From Croceicoccus sp. (GTDB lineage: Bacteria > Pseudomonadota > Alphaproteobacteria > Sphingomonadales > Sphingomonadaceae): a DNA stretch of 64,000 bases. The stretch lies in contig NZMY01000013.1 in the NCBI GenBank assembly GCA_002694745.1, positions 62,001 through 126,000 of the forward strand. The letters are read 5' to 3'. Shown here one piece after another: positions 31,978-39,771 of this stretch (within the stretch, counting starts at the first letter, position 1; each line of letters begins with the position of its first letter). The notes under the pieces are model-generated. The model did no database searches. It saw only the letters and a list, made by a program, of their open reading frames with translations, and was not told where the DNA came from. The position numbers and the translations under genes were made by a program.

Positions 31978-34488
31978 ATGATGTCGATAAGCAAATGCGG
32001 CCTGCTGGCCGCCACCAGCCTTGCCGGTGTGACGATACTGACCACGCCGGCCTTCGCACAGACCCAGACGCTCGACGCCAACGATCCGGAAGTGGAACAG
32101 CCTCTTCCCTCGGCCAACCCCCCCGAACGCGGCGGCCTCAACGAAATCGTCGTCACGGCCCGCAAGCGCGAGGAAAGCGTGCAGGACGTGCCCGTCGCCG
32201 TGACCGCCATTTCCGAGCAGGTCATCCAGAACCGCGACATCACCAGCGTCGAGAAGATCGCCGCCATCGCCCCGCAATTCAACGTGGGCCGCGCCTCCAA
32301 CGGTTCAGGCGCGCAGCTGACCCTGCGCGGCATCGGTTCGTCCTCCACCTCGATCGGTATCGAGCAATCGGTCGCGGTCGTCGTCGACGGCGCCTATTAC
32401 GGACAGGGCCGCATCATCAACGAAGGCTTCTTCGACCTTGGCCGGGTCGAGGTGCTGAAGGGTCCGCAGGCGCTGTTCTTCGGCAAGAACGCTACCGCGG
32501 GCGTGATTTCCATCACCACCAAGGATCCGGGCAGCGAGCCCGAGTTCATCGTGCGCGGCGGTTATGAATTCCAGGCTGAGCAGTATAAGGTCGAGGCGAT
32601 CGCCTCCTATCCGCTGACCGACCGTCTCGGCATCCGGCTGGCGGGCCGCTATACCAACATGCAGGGCGGCTATTACACCAACCGGGCCGAACCCTTCGGT
32701 TATACGACCGTCGATTTCGCCGATCTGGCCGTTGGTGGCGACGGCAATGCGCAGACCTTCACCGCCCAGCCCGCCCCGCGCGAGCAGCCGGGCGAGGAAG
32801 AATTCCTGGGCCGCGCCACGCTGAAGTTCGAGCCGACCGACCGCCTAACCATGACGCTCAAGGGCAGCTATGACATCAACACCGCGAACAACAACTCGTG
32901 GAACTATGTCGCCTATCGCTGCGGTCTCGACAGCGGGCTGTCGCAGCTGACCGGCCAGCCTTGCGACCGCGATTTCGTCAATTACCAGAACAATATCCCC
33001 GCAGAGATCGCCGAGGACTTCCCCGTCGCAAAAGACGACGGCAGCCTGTTCAACCGCTACGAATCCGCGGCGGGCACGCTCAACATCGTCTATGAGGCGG
33101 ACCAGCTGCAGATCACTTCGGTATCCAACTACCAGTGGACCAACAACAAATGGGCCTGCGCCTGCGACTTCCAGTCGGGACCGGGTTCGAACTGGGCGAC
33201 CGAAAATTCCAGCTGGGATGCATGGTCACAGGAACTGCGCCTTCTGACGCAGCTGGACGGCCCGCTCAACGTGATGATCGGCGGGCTCTACCAGAACACC
33301 CGCCGCGATTTCGAACAGTACATCATCCTCGGCAACATCCGTAATAGCGCGGCCCCTCCGGGTTTCGAATATGTCGGCACGTCCAAGACCAGTTTTACCG
33401 ACGGCGAGACCTTCGCCCTGTTCGGTCAGGTCACGCTGGCGCTGACCGATACGCTCGAACTGGCGGGCGGCGCGCGCTATACCGATGAGACGAAGGACAG
33501 CTTCTTCGTCCAGCCCTATAACAACCCGGCGCTGACCGGCATCTTCCGCCCTGCAGACGCCGCCGACGGGCTGGGCGTCATCAACGCCTCGCAGCATTTC
33601 CAGGACCTCTCGCCCGAGGCGTCGATCACCTGGAAGCCGACACCCGACCTGATGCTGTTCGGCGCGTACAAGACCGCTTATAAGTCGGGCGGGTTCTCGA
33701 ACGGCGGCATCAACTCGCAGTTCTCCCCCGATCCGGTCGGCGACCTGACCTTCGATCCCGAAACGGCCGAAGGGTTCGAGGCCGGGATCAAGTCGACGAT
33801 CCTCGACAACCAGCTGCGGCTGAACCTCATCGCCTTCACCTATGACTACAACGATCTTCAGGTCGACTTCTTCAACTCGCCGATCTTCGCGTTCCAGACC
33901 CTGACCGCCGACGCCCGCACCCGCGGCGTAGAGGTCGAGTTCGAGTTCGCGCCCTATGCGGTCGAGGGGCTGAACATCTATGGCTCGATCAACTACACTG
34001 ATGCCGAGTACACCGACTTCCCCGCTGGACCCTGCTATGCGGGTCAGACCCCGACGGCGGGCTGTACGCCGATCAGCGCGATTGCCGCGCGGCAGGACCT
34101 GACCGGCACCGAATTGTCGGTCGCACCCGATTGGACGGGCAATCTGGGCGTCGCCTACGACCGCGACATCGGCACCGATTACAAGATCGGCTTCAACGTC
34201 GATTCCAAATATTCGGACAGCTACAACCCCTCGGGCTTCGGCAATCCGCTGGCCCGGCAGGGCAGCTATGTCACGCTCGATGCCGGTGTGCGTTTCGGCG
34301 CGGCGGACGACAACTGGCAGATCGCCGTCATCGGCAAGAACCTGACCAACGAGTTCTATGTCACCGGCGTGGTCGATGGACCGTCGACCGGCGGCGGCAC
34401 CGGCACGGCGGGTGGCTTCCCGGCCGATCAGCTTGGCTTCGGCAATCTGCCGCGCACGGTTCAGGTGGAAGTGACCAAGCGGTTCTAA
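31978..34488 (+). CDS. TonB-dependent outer-membrane receptor
   Basis: An 836-aa receptor with signal peptide (cleavage near TPAFA, residue 27), a TonB-box-like NEIVVTARKREESVQD, plug (VAVVVDGAYYGQGR, VLKGPQALFFGKNATAG) and barrel ending in the terminal Phe of VEVTKRF. The start at 31978 follows AGGGAGGGA; an upstream extension would lack a signal peptide start. It ends just before a strong intrinsic terminator, so it forms a single-gene unit. Family matches catabolic-cluster receptors; ligand unknown. Confidence 0.95.
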   Translation: MMSISKCGLLAATSLAGVTILTTPAFAQTQTLDANDPEVEQPLPSANPPERGGLNEIVVTARKREESVQDVPVAVTAISEQVIQNRDITSVEKIAAIAPQFNVGRASNGSGAQLTLRGIGSSSTSIGIEQSVAVVVDGAYYGQGRIINEGFFDLGRVEVLKGPQALFFGKNATAGVISITTKDPGSEPEFIVRGGYEFQAEQYKVEAIASYPLTDRLGIRLAGRYTNMQGGYYTNRAEPFGYTTVDFADLAVGGDGNAQTFTAQPAPREQPGEEEFLGRATLKFEPTDRLTMTLKGSYDINTANNNSWNYVAYRCGLDSGLSQLTGQPCDRDFVNYQNNIPAEIAEDFPVAKDDGSLFNRYESAAGTLNIVYEADQLQITSVSNYQWTNNKWACACDFQSGPGSNWATENSSWDAWSQELRLLTQLDGPLNVMIGGLYQNTRRDFEQYIILGNIRNSAAPPGFEYVGTSKTSFTDGETFALFGQVTLALTDTLELAGGARYTDETKDSFFVQPYNNPALTGIFRPADAADGLGVINASQHFQDLSPEASITWKPTPDLMLFGAYKTAYKSGGFSNGGINSQFSPDPVGDLTFDPETAEGFEAGIKSTILDNQLRLNLIAFTYDYNDLQVDFFNSPIFAFQTLTADARTRGVEVEFEFAPYAVEGLNIYGSINYTDAEYTDFPAGPCYAGQTPTAGCTPISAIAARQDLTGTELSVAPDWTGNLGVAYDRDIGTDYKIGFNVDSKYSDSYNPSGFGNPLARQGSYVTLDAGVRFGAADDNWQIAVIGKNLTNEFYVTGVVDGPSTGGGTGTAGGFPADQLGFGNLPRTVQVEVTKRF

Positions 34489-34519
34489 CTCTCCCGCCCG
34501 CACGGCACACCTGACGAAT

Positions 34520-34556
34520 GGGGGGAGAAGGCACGGCGCCTTCTCCCCCCTTTTTT
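34520..34556 (+). terminator. Rho-independent terminator of the TonB receptor gene
   Basis: A perfect 13-bp stem (34520-34532 with 34538-34550; GGGGGGAGAAGGC pairing its complement), a 5-base loop and a run of six T (34551-34556) lie 31 bases after the receptor stop. This is the clearest intrinsic terminator in the window. Confidence 0.95.
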
Positions 34557-34602
34557 CGTCGCTCGTCTTGGCCGAAGCCGGGAAAATTCAGCCCCGTACG
34601 AT

Positions 34603-34953
34603 TCAACCCTGAACCGGGGTCTCGTCGATGCGGGGGGCTTCGTCGGGGATGCAGATCTCGATCTCGCCGCCCTCGACGCGCAGCTCGAAGGTGCGAAGGT
34701 CGCGGTAGGTTCCGCCGATGCAGCGGCCCGTTTCCAGTTCGAACCTCGCGCCATGCAGCGGGCACATGATCGCCCCGCGCCGGATCCGCCCGCCCGACAG
34801 CAGCGCGGCCTGGTGCGTGCAGCGGTCGTTCACCGCATGCAGCCCGTCGTCGGTCTTTGCGACCAGAACGTGCCAGCCCGCGATCTTCGTCGCCAGCTTG
34901 CCCTCTTCGGGAAATTCGTTCTCGGCGATCAGTTTGTGCCAGCTTTCGCTCAC
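34603..34953 (-). CDS. Rieske [2Fe-2S] ferredoxin
   Basis: A 116-aa Rieske-type ferredoxin with cluster ligands Cys45-x-His47 and Cys64-x2-His67 (CTHQA, CPLHGA). It is the only stand-alone electron carrier in the window and a candidate donor for one or more of the four Rieske oxygenases. The start is GTG, preceded at some distance by AGAGAGG. Divergent from the NTF2-fold/acyl-CoA dehydrogenase operon at 35100; a palindrome lies between them. No ferredoxin reductase is nearby. Confidence 0.92.
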   Translation of the reverse strand: MSESWHKLIAENEFPEEGKLATKIAGWHVLVAKTDDGLHAVNDRCTHQAALLSGGRIRRGAIMCPLHGARFELETGRCIGGTYRDLRTFELRVEGGEIEICIPDEAPRIDETPVQG

Positions 34954-35028
34954 GATCGGGTCAATCCTCTCTCTGCTTTCTTTCGTGGTCCCTAGCGGCC
35001 CGCCAGCGCGCTTTCACGCTATTAAAAC

Positions 35029-35040
35029 CGATAGCTATCG
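35029..35040. promoter_or_regulatory. Perfect 12-bp palindrome CGATAGCTATCG
   Basis: The palindrome is centred in the 146-base divergent region between the ferredoxin and the 35100 operon, 60 bases before the NTF2-fold start. It could be a dimeric regulator site controlling both directions. A 12-bp palindrome can occur by chance in 64 kb, but its placement is suggestive. Confidence 0.4.
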
Positions 35041-35099
35041 CAAACGCGCCGAATTGGCGAGAAGCTGAAGGCAATAGAAACACGACCGGGAGAACAGGC

Positions 35100-35498
35100 A
35101 TGACCCCTGAAGAGGCGAACACTTTCATCGACGAGCTCTATGCCGCGACCGCCGCGGGCGACTGGGACAAGGTCGCCACCATGGTAACCGACGACCTCGT
35201 CATCAACGAAGCGCCCGGCCTTCCGATGCAGGGCCAGTACACCGGCAAGAACGCGCTGCGCGACCTGTATATCGATGTGTTCAAGATGCTGCAGGTGGAA
35301 TCGCTGGAGATGGTCGAGCGCACCTTCGGCGGCGACTGGGCCTGCTGCCTGCTCAAGATGCACTACGGCAAGGGCCTCGAACCGGCCGAGCTGGTCGAAT
35401 GCTTCCGTTTCCGAGGCGACAAGCTGGCCGAGATCAAGCCCTATTACTACGATCCCGCACCCGTGAACGCGGCCGCCGCGGCGTTCAGCGGATCGTGA
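35100..35498 (+). CDS. NTF2-fold (SnoaL/limonene-epoxide-hydrolase-like) small protein
   Basis: A 132-aa protein: EEANTFIDELYAATAAGDWD, VTDDLVINEAPGLPMQGQYTG and VECFRFRGDKLAEIKPYYYD, the last resembling the closing strand of SnoaL-like/limonene epoxide hydrolase proteins. The ATG at 35100 follows CGGGAGA; the longer in-frame reading upstream is unsupported. First gene of an operon with an acyl-CoA dehydrogenase and its kinase-like partner; it ends 2 bases before the next start. Confidence 0.8.
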   Translation: MTPEEANTFIDELYAATAAGDWDKVATMVTDDLVINEAPGLPMQGQYTGKNALRDLYIDVFKMLQVESLEMVERTFGGDWACCLLKMHYGKGLEPAELVECFRFRGDKLAEIKPYYYDPAPVNAAAAAFSGS

Positions 35499-35500
35499 CC

Positions 35501-36706
35501 ATGGCAAACGATGCGCACCACGACGTCTTTGGCGTAAGCGAGCGCGCGCGCGAAATCGGTGACAAGGTCGAACGCTTCGTGCGCGAAAAGATCGCGCCTT
35601 ACGAGCATGACCCGCGCCGCGACCACCATGGCGGCCCGACCGAGGAACTGCTGCACGAAATGCGCGGCCTTGCGCGCGAGGCGGGCGTGATGACGCCGCA
35701 TATCATGGACGATGGCTCGCACCTGTCACAGGTGGACACCGCCTATGTGCTGATCCGCAGCGGGCTGTCGCCGCTGGGTCCGCTGGCGTGCAACACCATG
35801 GCCCCGGACGAAGGCAATATGTACCTGCTGGGCCATGTCGGGTCCGATTTCCTGAAGGAACGCTTCCTCGGCCAGCTGGTGTCGGGCGATGCGCGCAGCG
35901 CGTTCTTCATGACCGAACCGGCCGACTGGGGCGGCGCGGGGTCCGATCCGTCGATGATGAAGACGATCTGCCGCCGCGACGGCAACCACTGGGTCGTGAA
36001 CGGGCGCAAGACCTTCATCACCGGCGCGCAAGGGGCCAAGGTCGGCATCGTCATGGCGCGGTCGGAAGAGGAAGGCGCGGAAGGCGCCTGCATGTTCCTG
36101 GTCGACCTGCCCGATCCGGCGATCCGCATCGACGAGGTGCCCAACACCATCGACAATTCGATGCCCGGCGGCCACGCGACCATCACCATCGACAACCTCC
36201 GCGTCCCCGCCGACCAGATGCTGGGCGAGGCCGGCGAAGGCTTCAAATATGCACAGGTCCGCCTGTCGCCCGCCCGCCTGTCACATTGCATGCGCTGGCT
36301 GGGATGCTGCATCCGTTCGCAGGAAATCGCGGTCGACTATGCCTGCAAGCGCGAGGCGTTCCGCAAGCAGCTGATCGACCACGAGGGCGTTGGCTTCATG
36401 CTGGCGCAGAACTGGATCGACCTGAAACAGGCCGAGCTGATGGTCTATTGGTGCGCCTCGGTGCTCGACACCGGGGATCTGGGCACGACCGAAAGCTCGA
36501 TGACCAAGGTGGCGGTCGCGGACCTCTTGATGCGGATCGCCGACAATTGCGTGCAGGTGATGGGCGGCACCGGCGTCACCGACCGCACCATCGTCGAACA
36601 GGTGTTCCGCGAGATCCGCGCCTTCCGCATCTATGACGGCCCGACCGAAGTGCACAAATGGTCGCTCGCCAAGAAGCTGAAGAAGGCATGGAAAGCCGAG
36701 CAATGA
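35501..36706 (+). CDS. Acyl-CoA dehydrogenase, ACAD10/11-type
   Basis: A 401-aa FAD-dependent acyl-CoA dehydrogenase. Visible are the FFMTEPADWGGAGSDPSM segment in the flavin domain, KTFITGAQGAKVGIVMARS, the middle-domain strand GGHATITIDNLRVP and the C-terminal MGGTGVTDRTIVEQVFREIR and YDGPTEVHKWSLAK. This C-terminus and the adjacent phosphotransferase gene match the bacterial split version of ACAD10/ACAD11, where a kinase phosphorylates a hydroxyacyl-CoA and the dehydrogenase homologue eliminates phosphate. Overlaps the next gene by 4 bases. Confidence 0.9.
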   Translation: MANDAHHDVFGVSERAREIGDKVERFVREKIAPYEHDPRRDHHGGPTEELLHEMRGLAREAGVMTPHIMDDGSHLSQVDTAYVLIRSGLSPLGPLACNTMAPDEGNMYLLGHVGSDFLKERFLGQLVSGDARSAFFMTEPADWGGAGSDPSMMKTICRRDGNHWVVNGRKTFITGAQGAKVGIVMARSEEEGAEGACMFLVDLPDPAIRIDEVPNTIDNSMPGGHATITIDNLRVPADQMLGEAGEGFKYAQVRLSPARLSHCMRWLGCCIRSQEIAVDYACKREAFRKQLIDHEGVGFMLAQNWIDLKQAELMVYWCASVLDTGDLGTTESSMTKVAVADLLMRIADNCVQVMGGTGVTDRTIVEQVFREIRAFRIYDGPTEVHKWSLAKKLKKAWKAEQ

Positions 36707-37767
36707 GCGACATCGCCGAGGCCAACACCGGCACCACCCCGGTCCGCGAGGGCTATGAGATCGACCTCGCGGCGCTGACCCGCTGGATGGAGGCCCATGT
36801 CGAGGATTTCGCAGGCCCTGTCGAAATTGCACAGTTCAAGTGCGGCCAGTCGAACCCGACCTATCGCCTGACCACCCCCAACCGCAGCTATGTGCTGCGC
36901 CGCAAACCGCCGGGCAAGCTGCTGAAGGGCGCGCATGCGGTGGAGCGCGAGGCAAAGGTGATGACGGGCCTGGGCAAGGCAGGCTTTCCGGTGCCGCGCG
37001 TCTTCGGCGTCTGCACCGACGAGGACGTCATCGGGACGTGGTTCTTCGTGATGGACATGGTCGAGGGGCGCATCGTCTGGGACGCGACCTTCCCCGATGT
37101 GTCCGATGCCGACCGCCCTGCCTATTTCGACGCGATGAATGCGACCATGGCCGCGCTGCACAGCGTCGATTACGAGGCGGTGGGCCTGGGCGATTACGGC
37201 AAGCCCGGCAATTATTTCGCGCGCCAGATCGGCCGCTGGTCGAAACAATATCTTGCCGACGAGGAAGCGGGCCGTGATCCCAACATGGACCGGCTGGTCG
37301 AATGGCTGCCCGAGAACATTCCCGACGGCGACGAAACATCGGTCGTCCACGGCGACTTCCGCTGCGACAACATGATCTTTCACCCCAGCGAGCCGCGCGT
37401 GCTGGCCGTGCTGGACTGGGAACTGTCGACGCTGGGCCATCCGCTGGCCGATTTCGCCTATCACGCGATGATGTACCGCATGCCGCCCGACATCGTCGCG
37501 GGTCTGCAGGGCGCGGACCTTGCGGCGCTGAACATCCCGAGCGAGGACGACTATGTCGCCGCCTATTGCCGCCGCATGGGCCGGGAAAGCATCCCGAACT
37601 GGGATTTCTACATCGCGTTCAATTTCTTCCGGCTGGCCGCGATCTTCCACGGGATCAAGGGCCGGGTGATCCGCGGCACCGCCGCCAATGCGCAAGCGCG
37701 CGAGAGGGCCAAGGACTTCCCGCGGCTTGCGAAACTGGCGGCAGAGGCGATGGAGCGGTGTAGCTAG
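36703..37767 (+). CDS. APH-family phosphotransferase (hydroxyacyl-CoA kinase-like partner of ACAD)
   Basis: A 354-aa aminoglycoside-phosphotransferase-fold kinase: nucleotide-loop region FKCGQSNPTYRL, VLRRKPPGKLL with the expected ATP-binding Lys, Brenner motif HGDFRCDNM (His216, Asp218) and metal-site LDWELSTLGHPLADF. It is translationally coupled to the acyl-CoA dehydrogenase (ATGA). This pairing, fused in animal ACAD10/11 and separate in bacterial levulinate (Lva) genes, points to phosphorylation of a 4- or 3-hydroxyacyl-CoA. Antibiotic resistance is not suggested by context. The stop overlaps the convergent VOC gene stop. Confidence 0.9.
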   Translation: MSDIAEANTGTTPVREGYEIDLAALTRWMEAHVEDFAGPVEIAQFKCGQSNPTYRLTTPNRSYVLRRKPPGKLLKGAHAVEREAKVMTGLGKAGFPVPRVFGVCTDEDVIGTWFFVMDMVEGRIVWDATFPDVSDADRPAYFDAMNATMAALHSVDYEAVGLGDYGKPGNYFARQIGRWSKQYLADEEAGRDPNMDRLVEWLPENIPDGDETSVVHGDFRCDNMIFHPSEPRVLAVLDWELSTLGHPLADFAYHAMMYRMPPDIVAGLQGADLAALNIPSEDDYVAAYCRRMGRESIPNWDFYIAFNFFRLAAIFHGIKGRVIRGTAANAQARERAKDFPRLAKLAAEAMERCS

Positions 37768-38300
37768 CCCAGCTTGCGGACCGGGTCGCTGCCGTCCCAG
37801 TTCTTGGCCGCGTCCTTCATCATCGCGAACAGTTCCGGCCCGCCCGCGCCCAGCTGGACGAATTCGCAGATGCCGCCGGGGCCATAGCCGGGATCGGCAT
37901 AGATCACGCGCCCGTCCTCGCCCACGTTCCCCTCGACCACGATGGTCGCGCCCGCGTCCAGCAGGATCTTGCGCACTTCCTCGATGTCATCGACGAACTG
38001 GCAGGTGTGGTGCATGCCTTCGTGGATCTTGTACTTGCCGGTGTAATGCGCCGGCGCGTCATTGTCGGGGCGAACAAGCTCGATCTGGATGTCGTTCCAG
38101 TAGGCGATGGCGACGCTGAACTCGGCATCGCTGGGCTCGCCCATATATTTCATCTCGCCCAGCCGGATATTCTCCAGCAGGAAGAACGGGCCGACGCCCA
38201 TGGTTTCGGTCCAGTATGTCAGTGCCGCGTCGAAATCCTGGGGCAGATAGGCCTGCTGGATGACCGGGCCCAATGCCGCGATCGTGCCTGCTTTCGGCAT
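37764..38300 (-). CDS. VOC-superfamily protein (glyoxalase/dioxygenase-like)
   Basis: A 178-aa vicinal-oxygen-chelate fold protein: PVIQQAYLPQDFDAALTYW opens the first beta-alpha-beta module, IQIELVRPD gives a metal-ligand Glu, HHTCQFVDDIEEVRKIL opens the second, and GGICEFVQLG carries the terminal Glu. This pattern fits methylmalonyl-CoA-epimerase-like/glyoxalase members. RBS AAGGAGAGGA. It lies upstream of the E2/E1 genes on the same strand reading away, 24 bases after the E2 stop, so it is likely the last gene of that operon. Reaction unknown. Confidence 0.85.
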   Translation of the reverse strand: MPKAGTIAALGPVIQQAYLPQDFDAALTYWTETMGVGPFFLLENIRLGEMKYMGEPSDAEFSVAIAYWNDIQIELVRPDNDAPAHYTGKYKIHEGMHHTCQFVDDIEEVRKILLDAGATIVVEGNVGEDGRVIYADPGYGPGGICEFVQLGAGGPELFAMMKDAAKNWDGSDPVRKLG

Positions 38301-38323
38301 GAAGTCCTCTCCTTGTTATGCGC

Positions 38324-39757
38324 TCAGCCGAAAAGCTGCTCGGGATCTTCCATCAGGGTTTTCAATGTCTGCAGGAACTGCGCGCCCGCGGCCCCGTCGA
38401 TGGCGCGGTGGTCGACCGACAGGGTCATCGGGATCATCGTGGCGAACACCGCCTCGCCCCCCTCGCCCTCGACCAGCTGACGCTGCGCCGCGCCTACTGC
38501 CAGGATCGCACCCTGCGGCGGATTGATGATCGCGTCGAAATTCTCGATCCCGAACATGCCGAGGTTGGAAACGGTAAAGGTGCCGCCGTCCATGTCCTCG
38601 TATCCCAGACGGCCTTCCTTGGCCTTTTCGATCAGGCCCTTGGTCGCGCTGGCGATCTGGTCGATCCGCATTCGGTCGGCCTGCCGCACGATCGGCGTGA
38701 CAAGGCCCTTGGGGCTCGCCACCGCGACCGACACGTCGGCATGGGGGAAACTGTGGATCTCCTCGCCGTGCAGCTGCACGTTGACGTCGCGGTGCCGCGC
38801 CAGCGCCTTGGCGCTCGCCATGACGATGAAGTCGTTTACCGACGCCTTGGTCCCCAGCACCATGTTCGCCGTCTTGCGCAGCGCCAGCAGAGCATCGGCA
38901 TTGACGCTGATCCGCAGGTAGAAATGCGGGATCGTCTGCTTGGCGGCGGTCAGCCGCTTGGCCACCACCTTGCGGATCTTGTCGAAGGGCTGGATGTCCG
39001 GATCGTTCGCCACCGGCACGAACGGCGCACCTGGTGCTGGCGCCGCGCCGGTATCCTCCGGCACCTCGGCCAAAACGTCCTTCTTCGAGATGCGCCCGCG
39101 CGCACCCGTGCCCTTGACCGCGCCAAGGTCGATCCCGTGGATCGCCGCGATCCGCCGCGCCAGCGGAGAGGCGAACACATCGCTCTCTTCGGGCAGCACC
39201 GTCGTGCCCTTGTAGCTGCGGCTCGCCGGACCGCGTAGCGCCTGCTGCACGTCCTGAAAGGTGATGCGGCCGTCCCGGCCCGAACCCTCGATGCCGGTGA
39301 TGTCGACACCTTCTGTCTCGGCCAGCTTCTTCGCTTCGGGGCTGATCGCGCGATTGGTGTCGATGGTGATAGCCTTGGGCTTGTCACCCTCACCCTCGAT
39401 GGCCGCTTCCGCGGGTTTTGCTTCCTTCTTCTTCTCGCGCCCCTCGGCCACGCCGCCCTGCGCGGGCTTGAAGTTGGCGACGAATTCCTCGATCTCCTCA
39501 TCGCTGGCCGAACCGTCGTCAAACACCGCCAGCAGCGCGCCGACAGGCTCGGCTTCGCCGCCGTCCTCGACCACGATGCGGCGCACCGTGGCGTCATATT
39601 CGGCTTCGACCTCGTTGGTGATCTTGTCGGTCTCGATCAGGCAGATCAGGTCGCCGCGGGTAAAGCTGTCACCCTCGGCGAACTTCCATTCCGCCAATGT
39701 TCCCTCGGTCATTTCGATGCCCCATTTCGGCATCGTGAAGGCACGAATCTTTCCCAT
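38324..39757 (-). CDS. 2-oxoacid dehydrogenase E2 (dihydrolipoamide acyltransferase) with two subunit-binding domains
   Basis: A 477-aa E2. The N-terminal lipoyl domain has the lipoylated Lys45 in ETDKI. Two separate peripheral-subunit-binding domains follow: residues about 139-174 (AISPEAKKLAETEGVDITGI) and 196-231 (FASPLARRIAAIHGIDLGAV). The acyltransferase domain (about 255-477) ends with DHRAIDG (449-455; catalytic His450 and Asp454). One such binding domain is usual, so the duplication is notable. It is last of an E1alpha-E1beta-E2 run. Acetoin-, pyruvate- or branched-chain-type substrate cannot be told apart by eye. Confidence 0.92.
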   Translation of the reverse strand: MGKIRAFTMPKWGIEMTEGTLAEWKFAEGDSFTRGDLICLIETDKITNEVEAEYDATVRRIVVEDGGEAEPVGALLAVFDDGSASDEEIEEFVANFKPAQGGVAEGREKKKEAKPAEAAIEGEGDKPKAITIDTNRAISPEAKKLAETEGVDITGIEGSGRDGRITFQDVQQALRGPASRSYKGTTVLPEESDVFASPLARRIAAIHGIDLGAVKGTGARGRISKKDVLAEVPEDTGAAPAPGAPFVPVANDPDIQPFDKIRKVVAKRLTAAKQTIPHFYLRISVNADALLALRKTANMVLGTKASVNDFIVMASAKALARHRDVNVQLHGEEIHSFPHADVSVAVASPKGLVTPIVRQADRMRIDQIASATKGLIEKAKEGRLGYEDMDGGTFTVSNLGMFGIENFDAIINPPQGAILAVGAAQRQLVEGEGGEAVFATMIPMTLSVDHRAIDGAAGAQFLQTLKTLMEDPEQLFG

Positions 39758-39771
39758 GGTCTCGCGCCTCC

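Noticed and set aside
26833-34488. TonB receptors as siderophore receptors
   Set aside because: No siderophore synthesis, Fur-box or iron ABC transporter genes are nearby; the context is catabolic.
36703-37767. Aminoglycoside resistance gene
   Set aside because: The APH fold is coupled to an ACAD10/11-type dehydrogenase, which fits acyl-CoA phosphorylation, not antibiotic modification.
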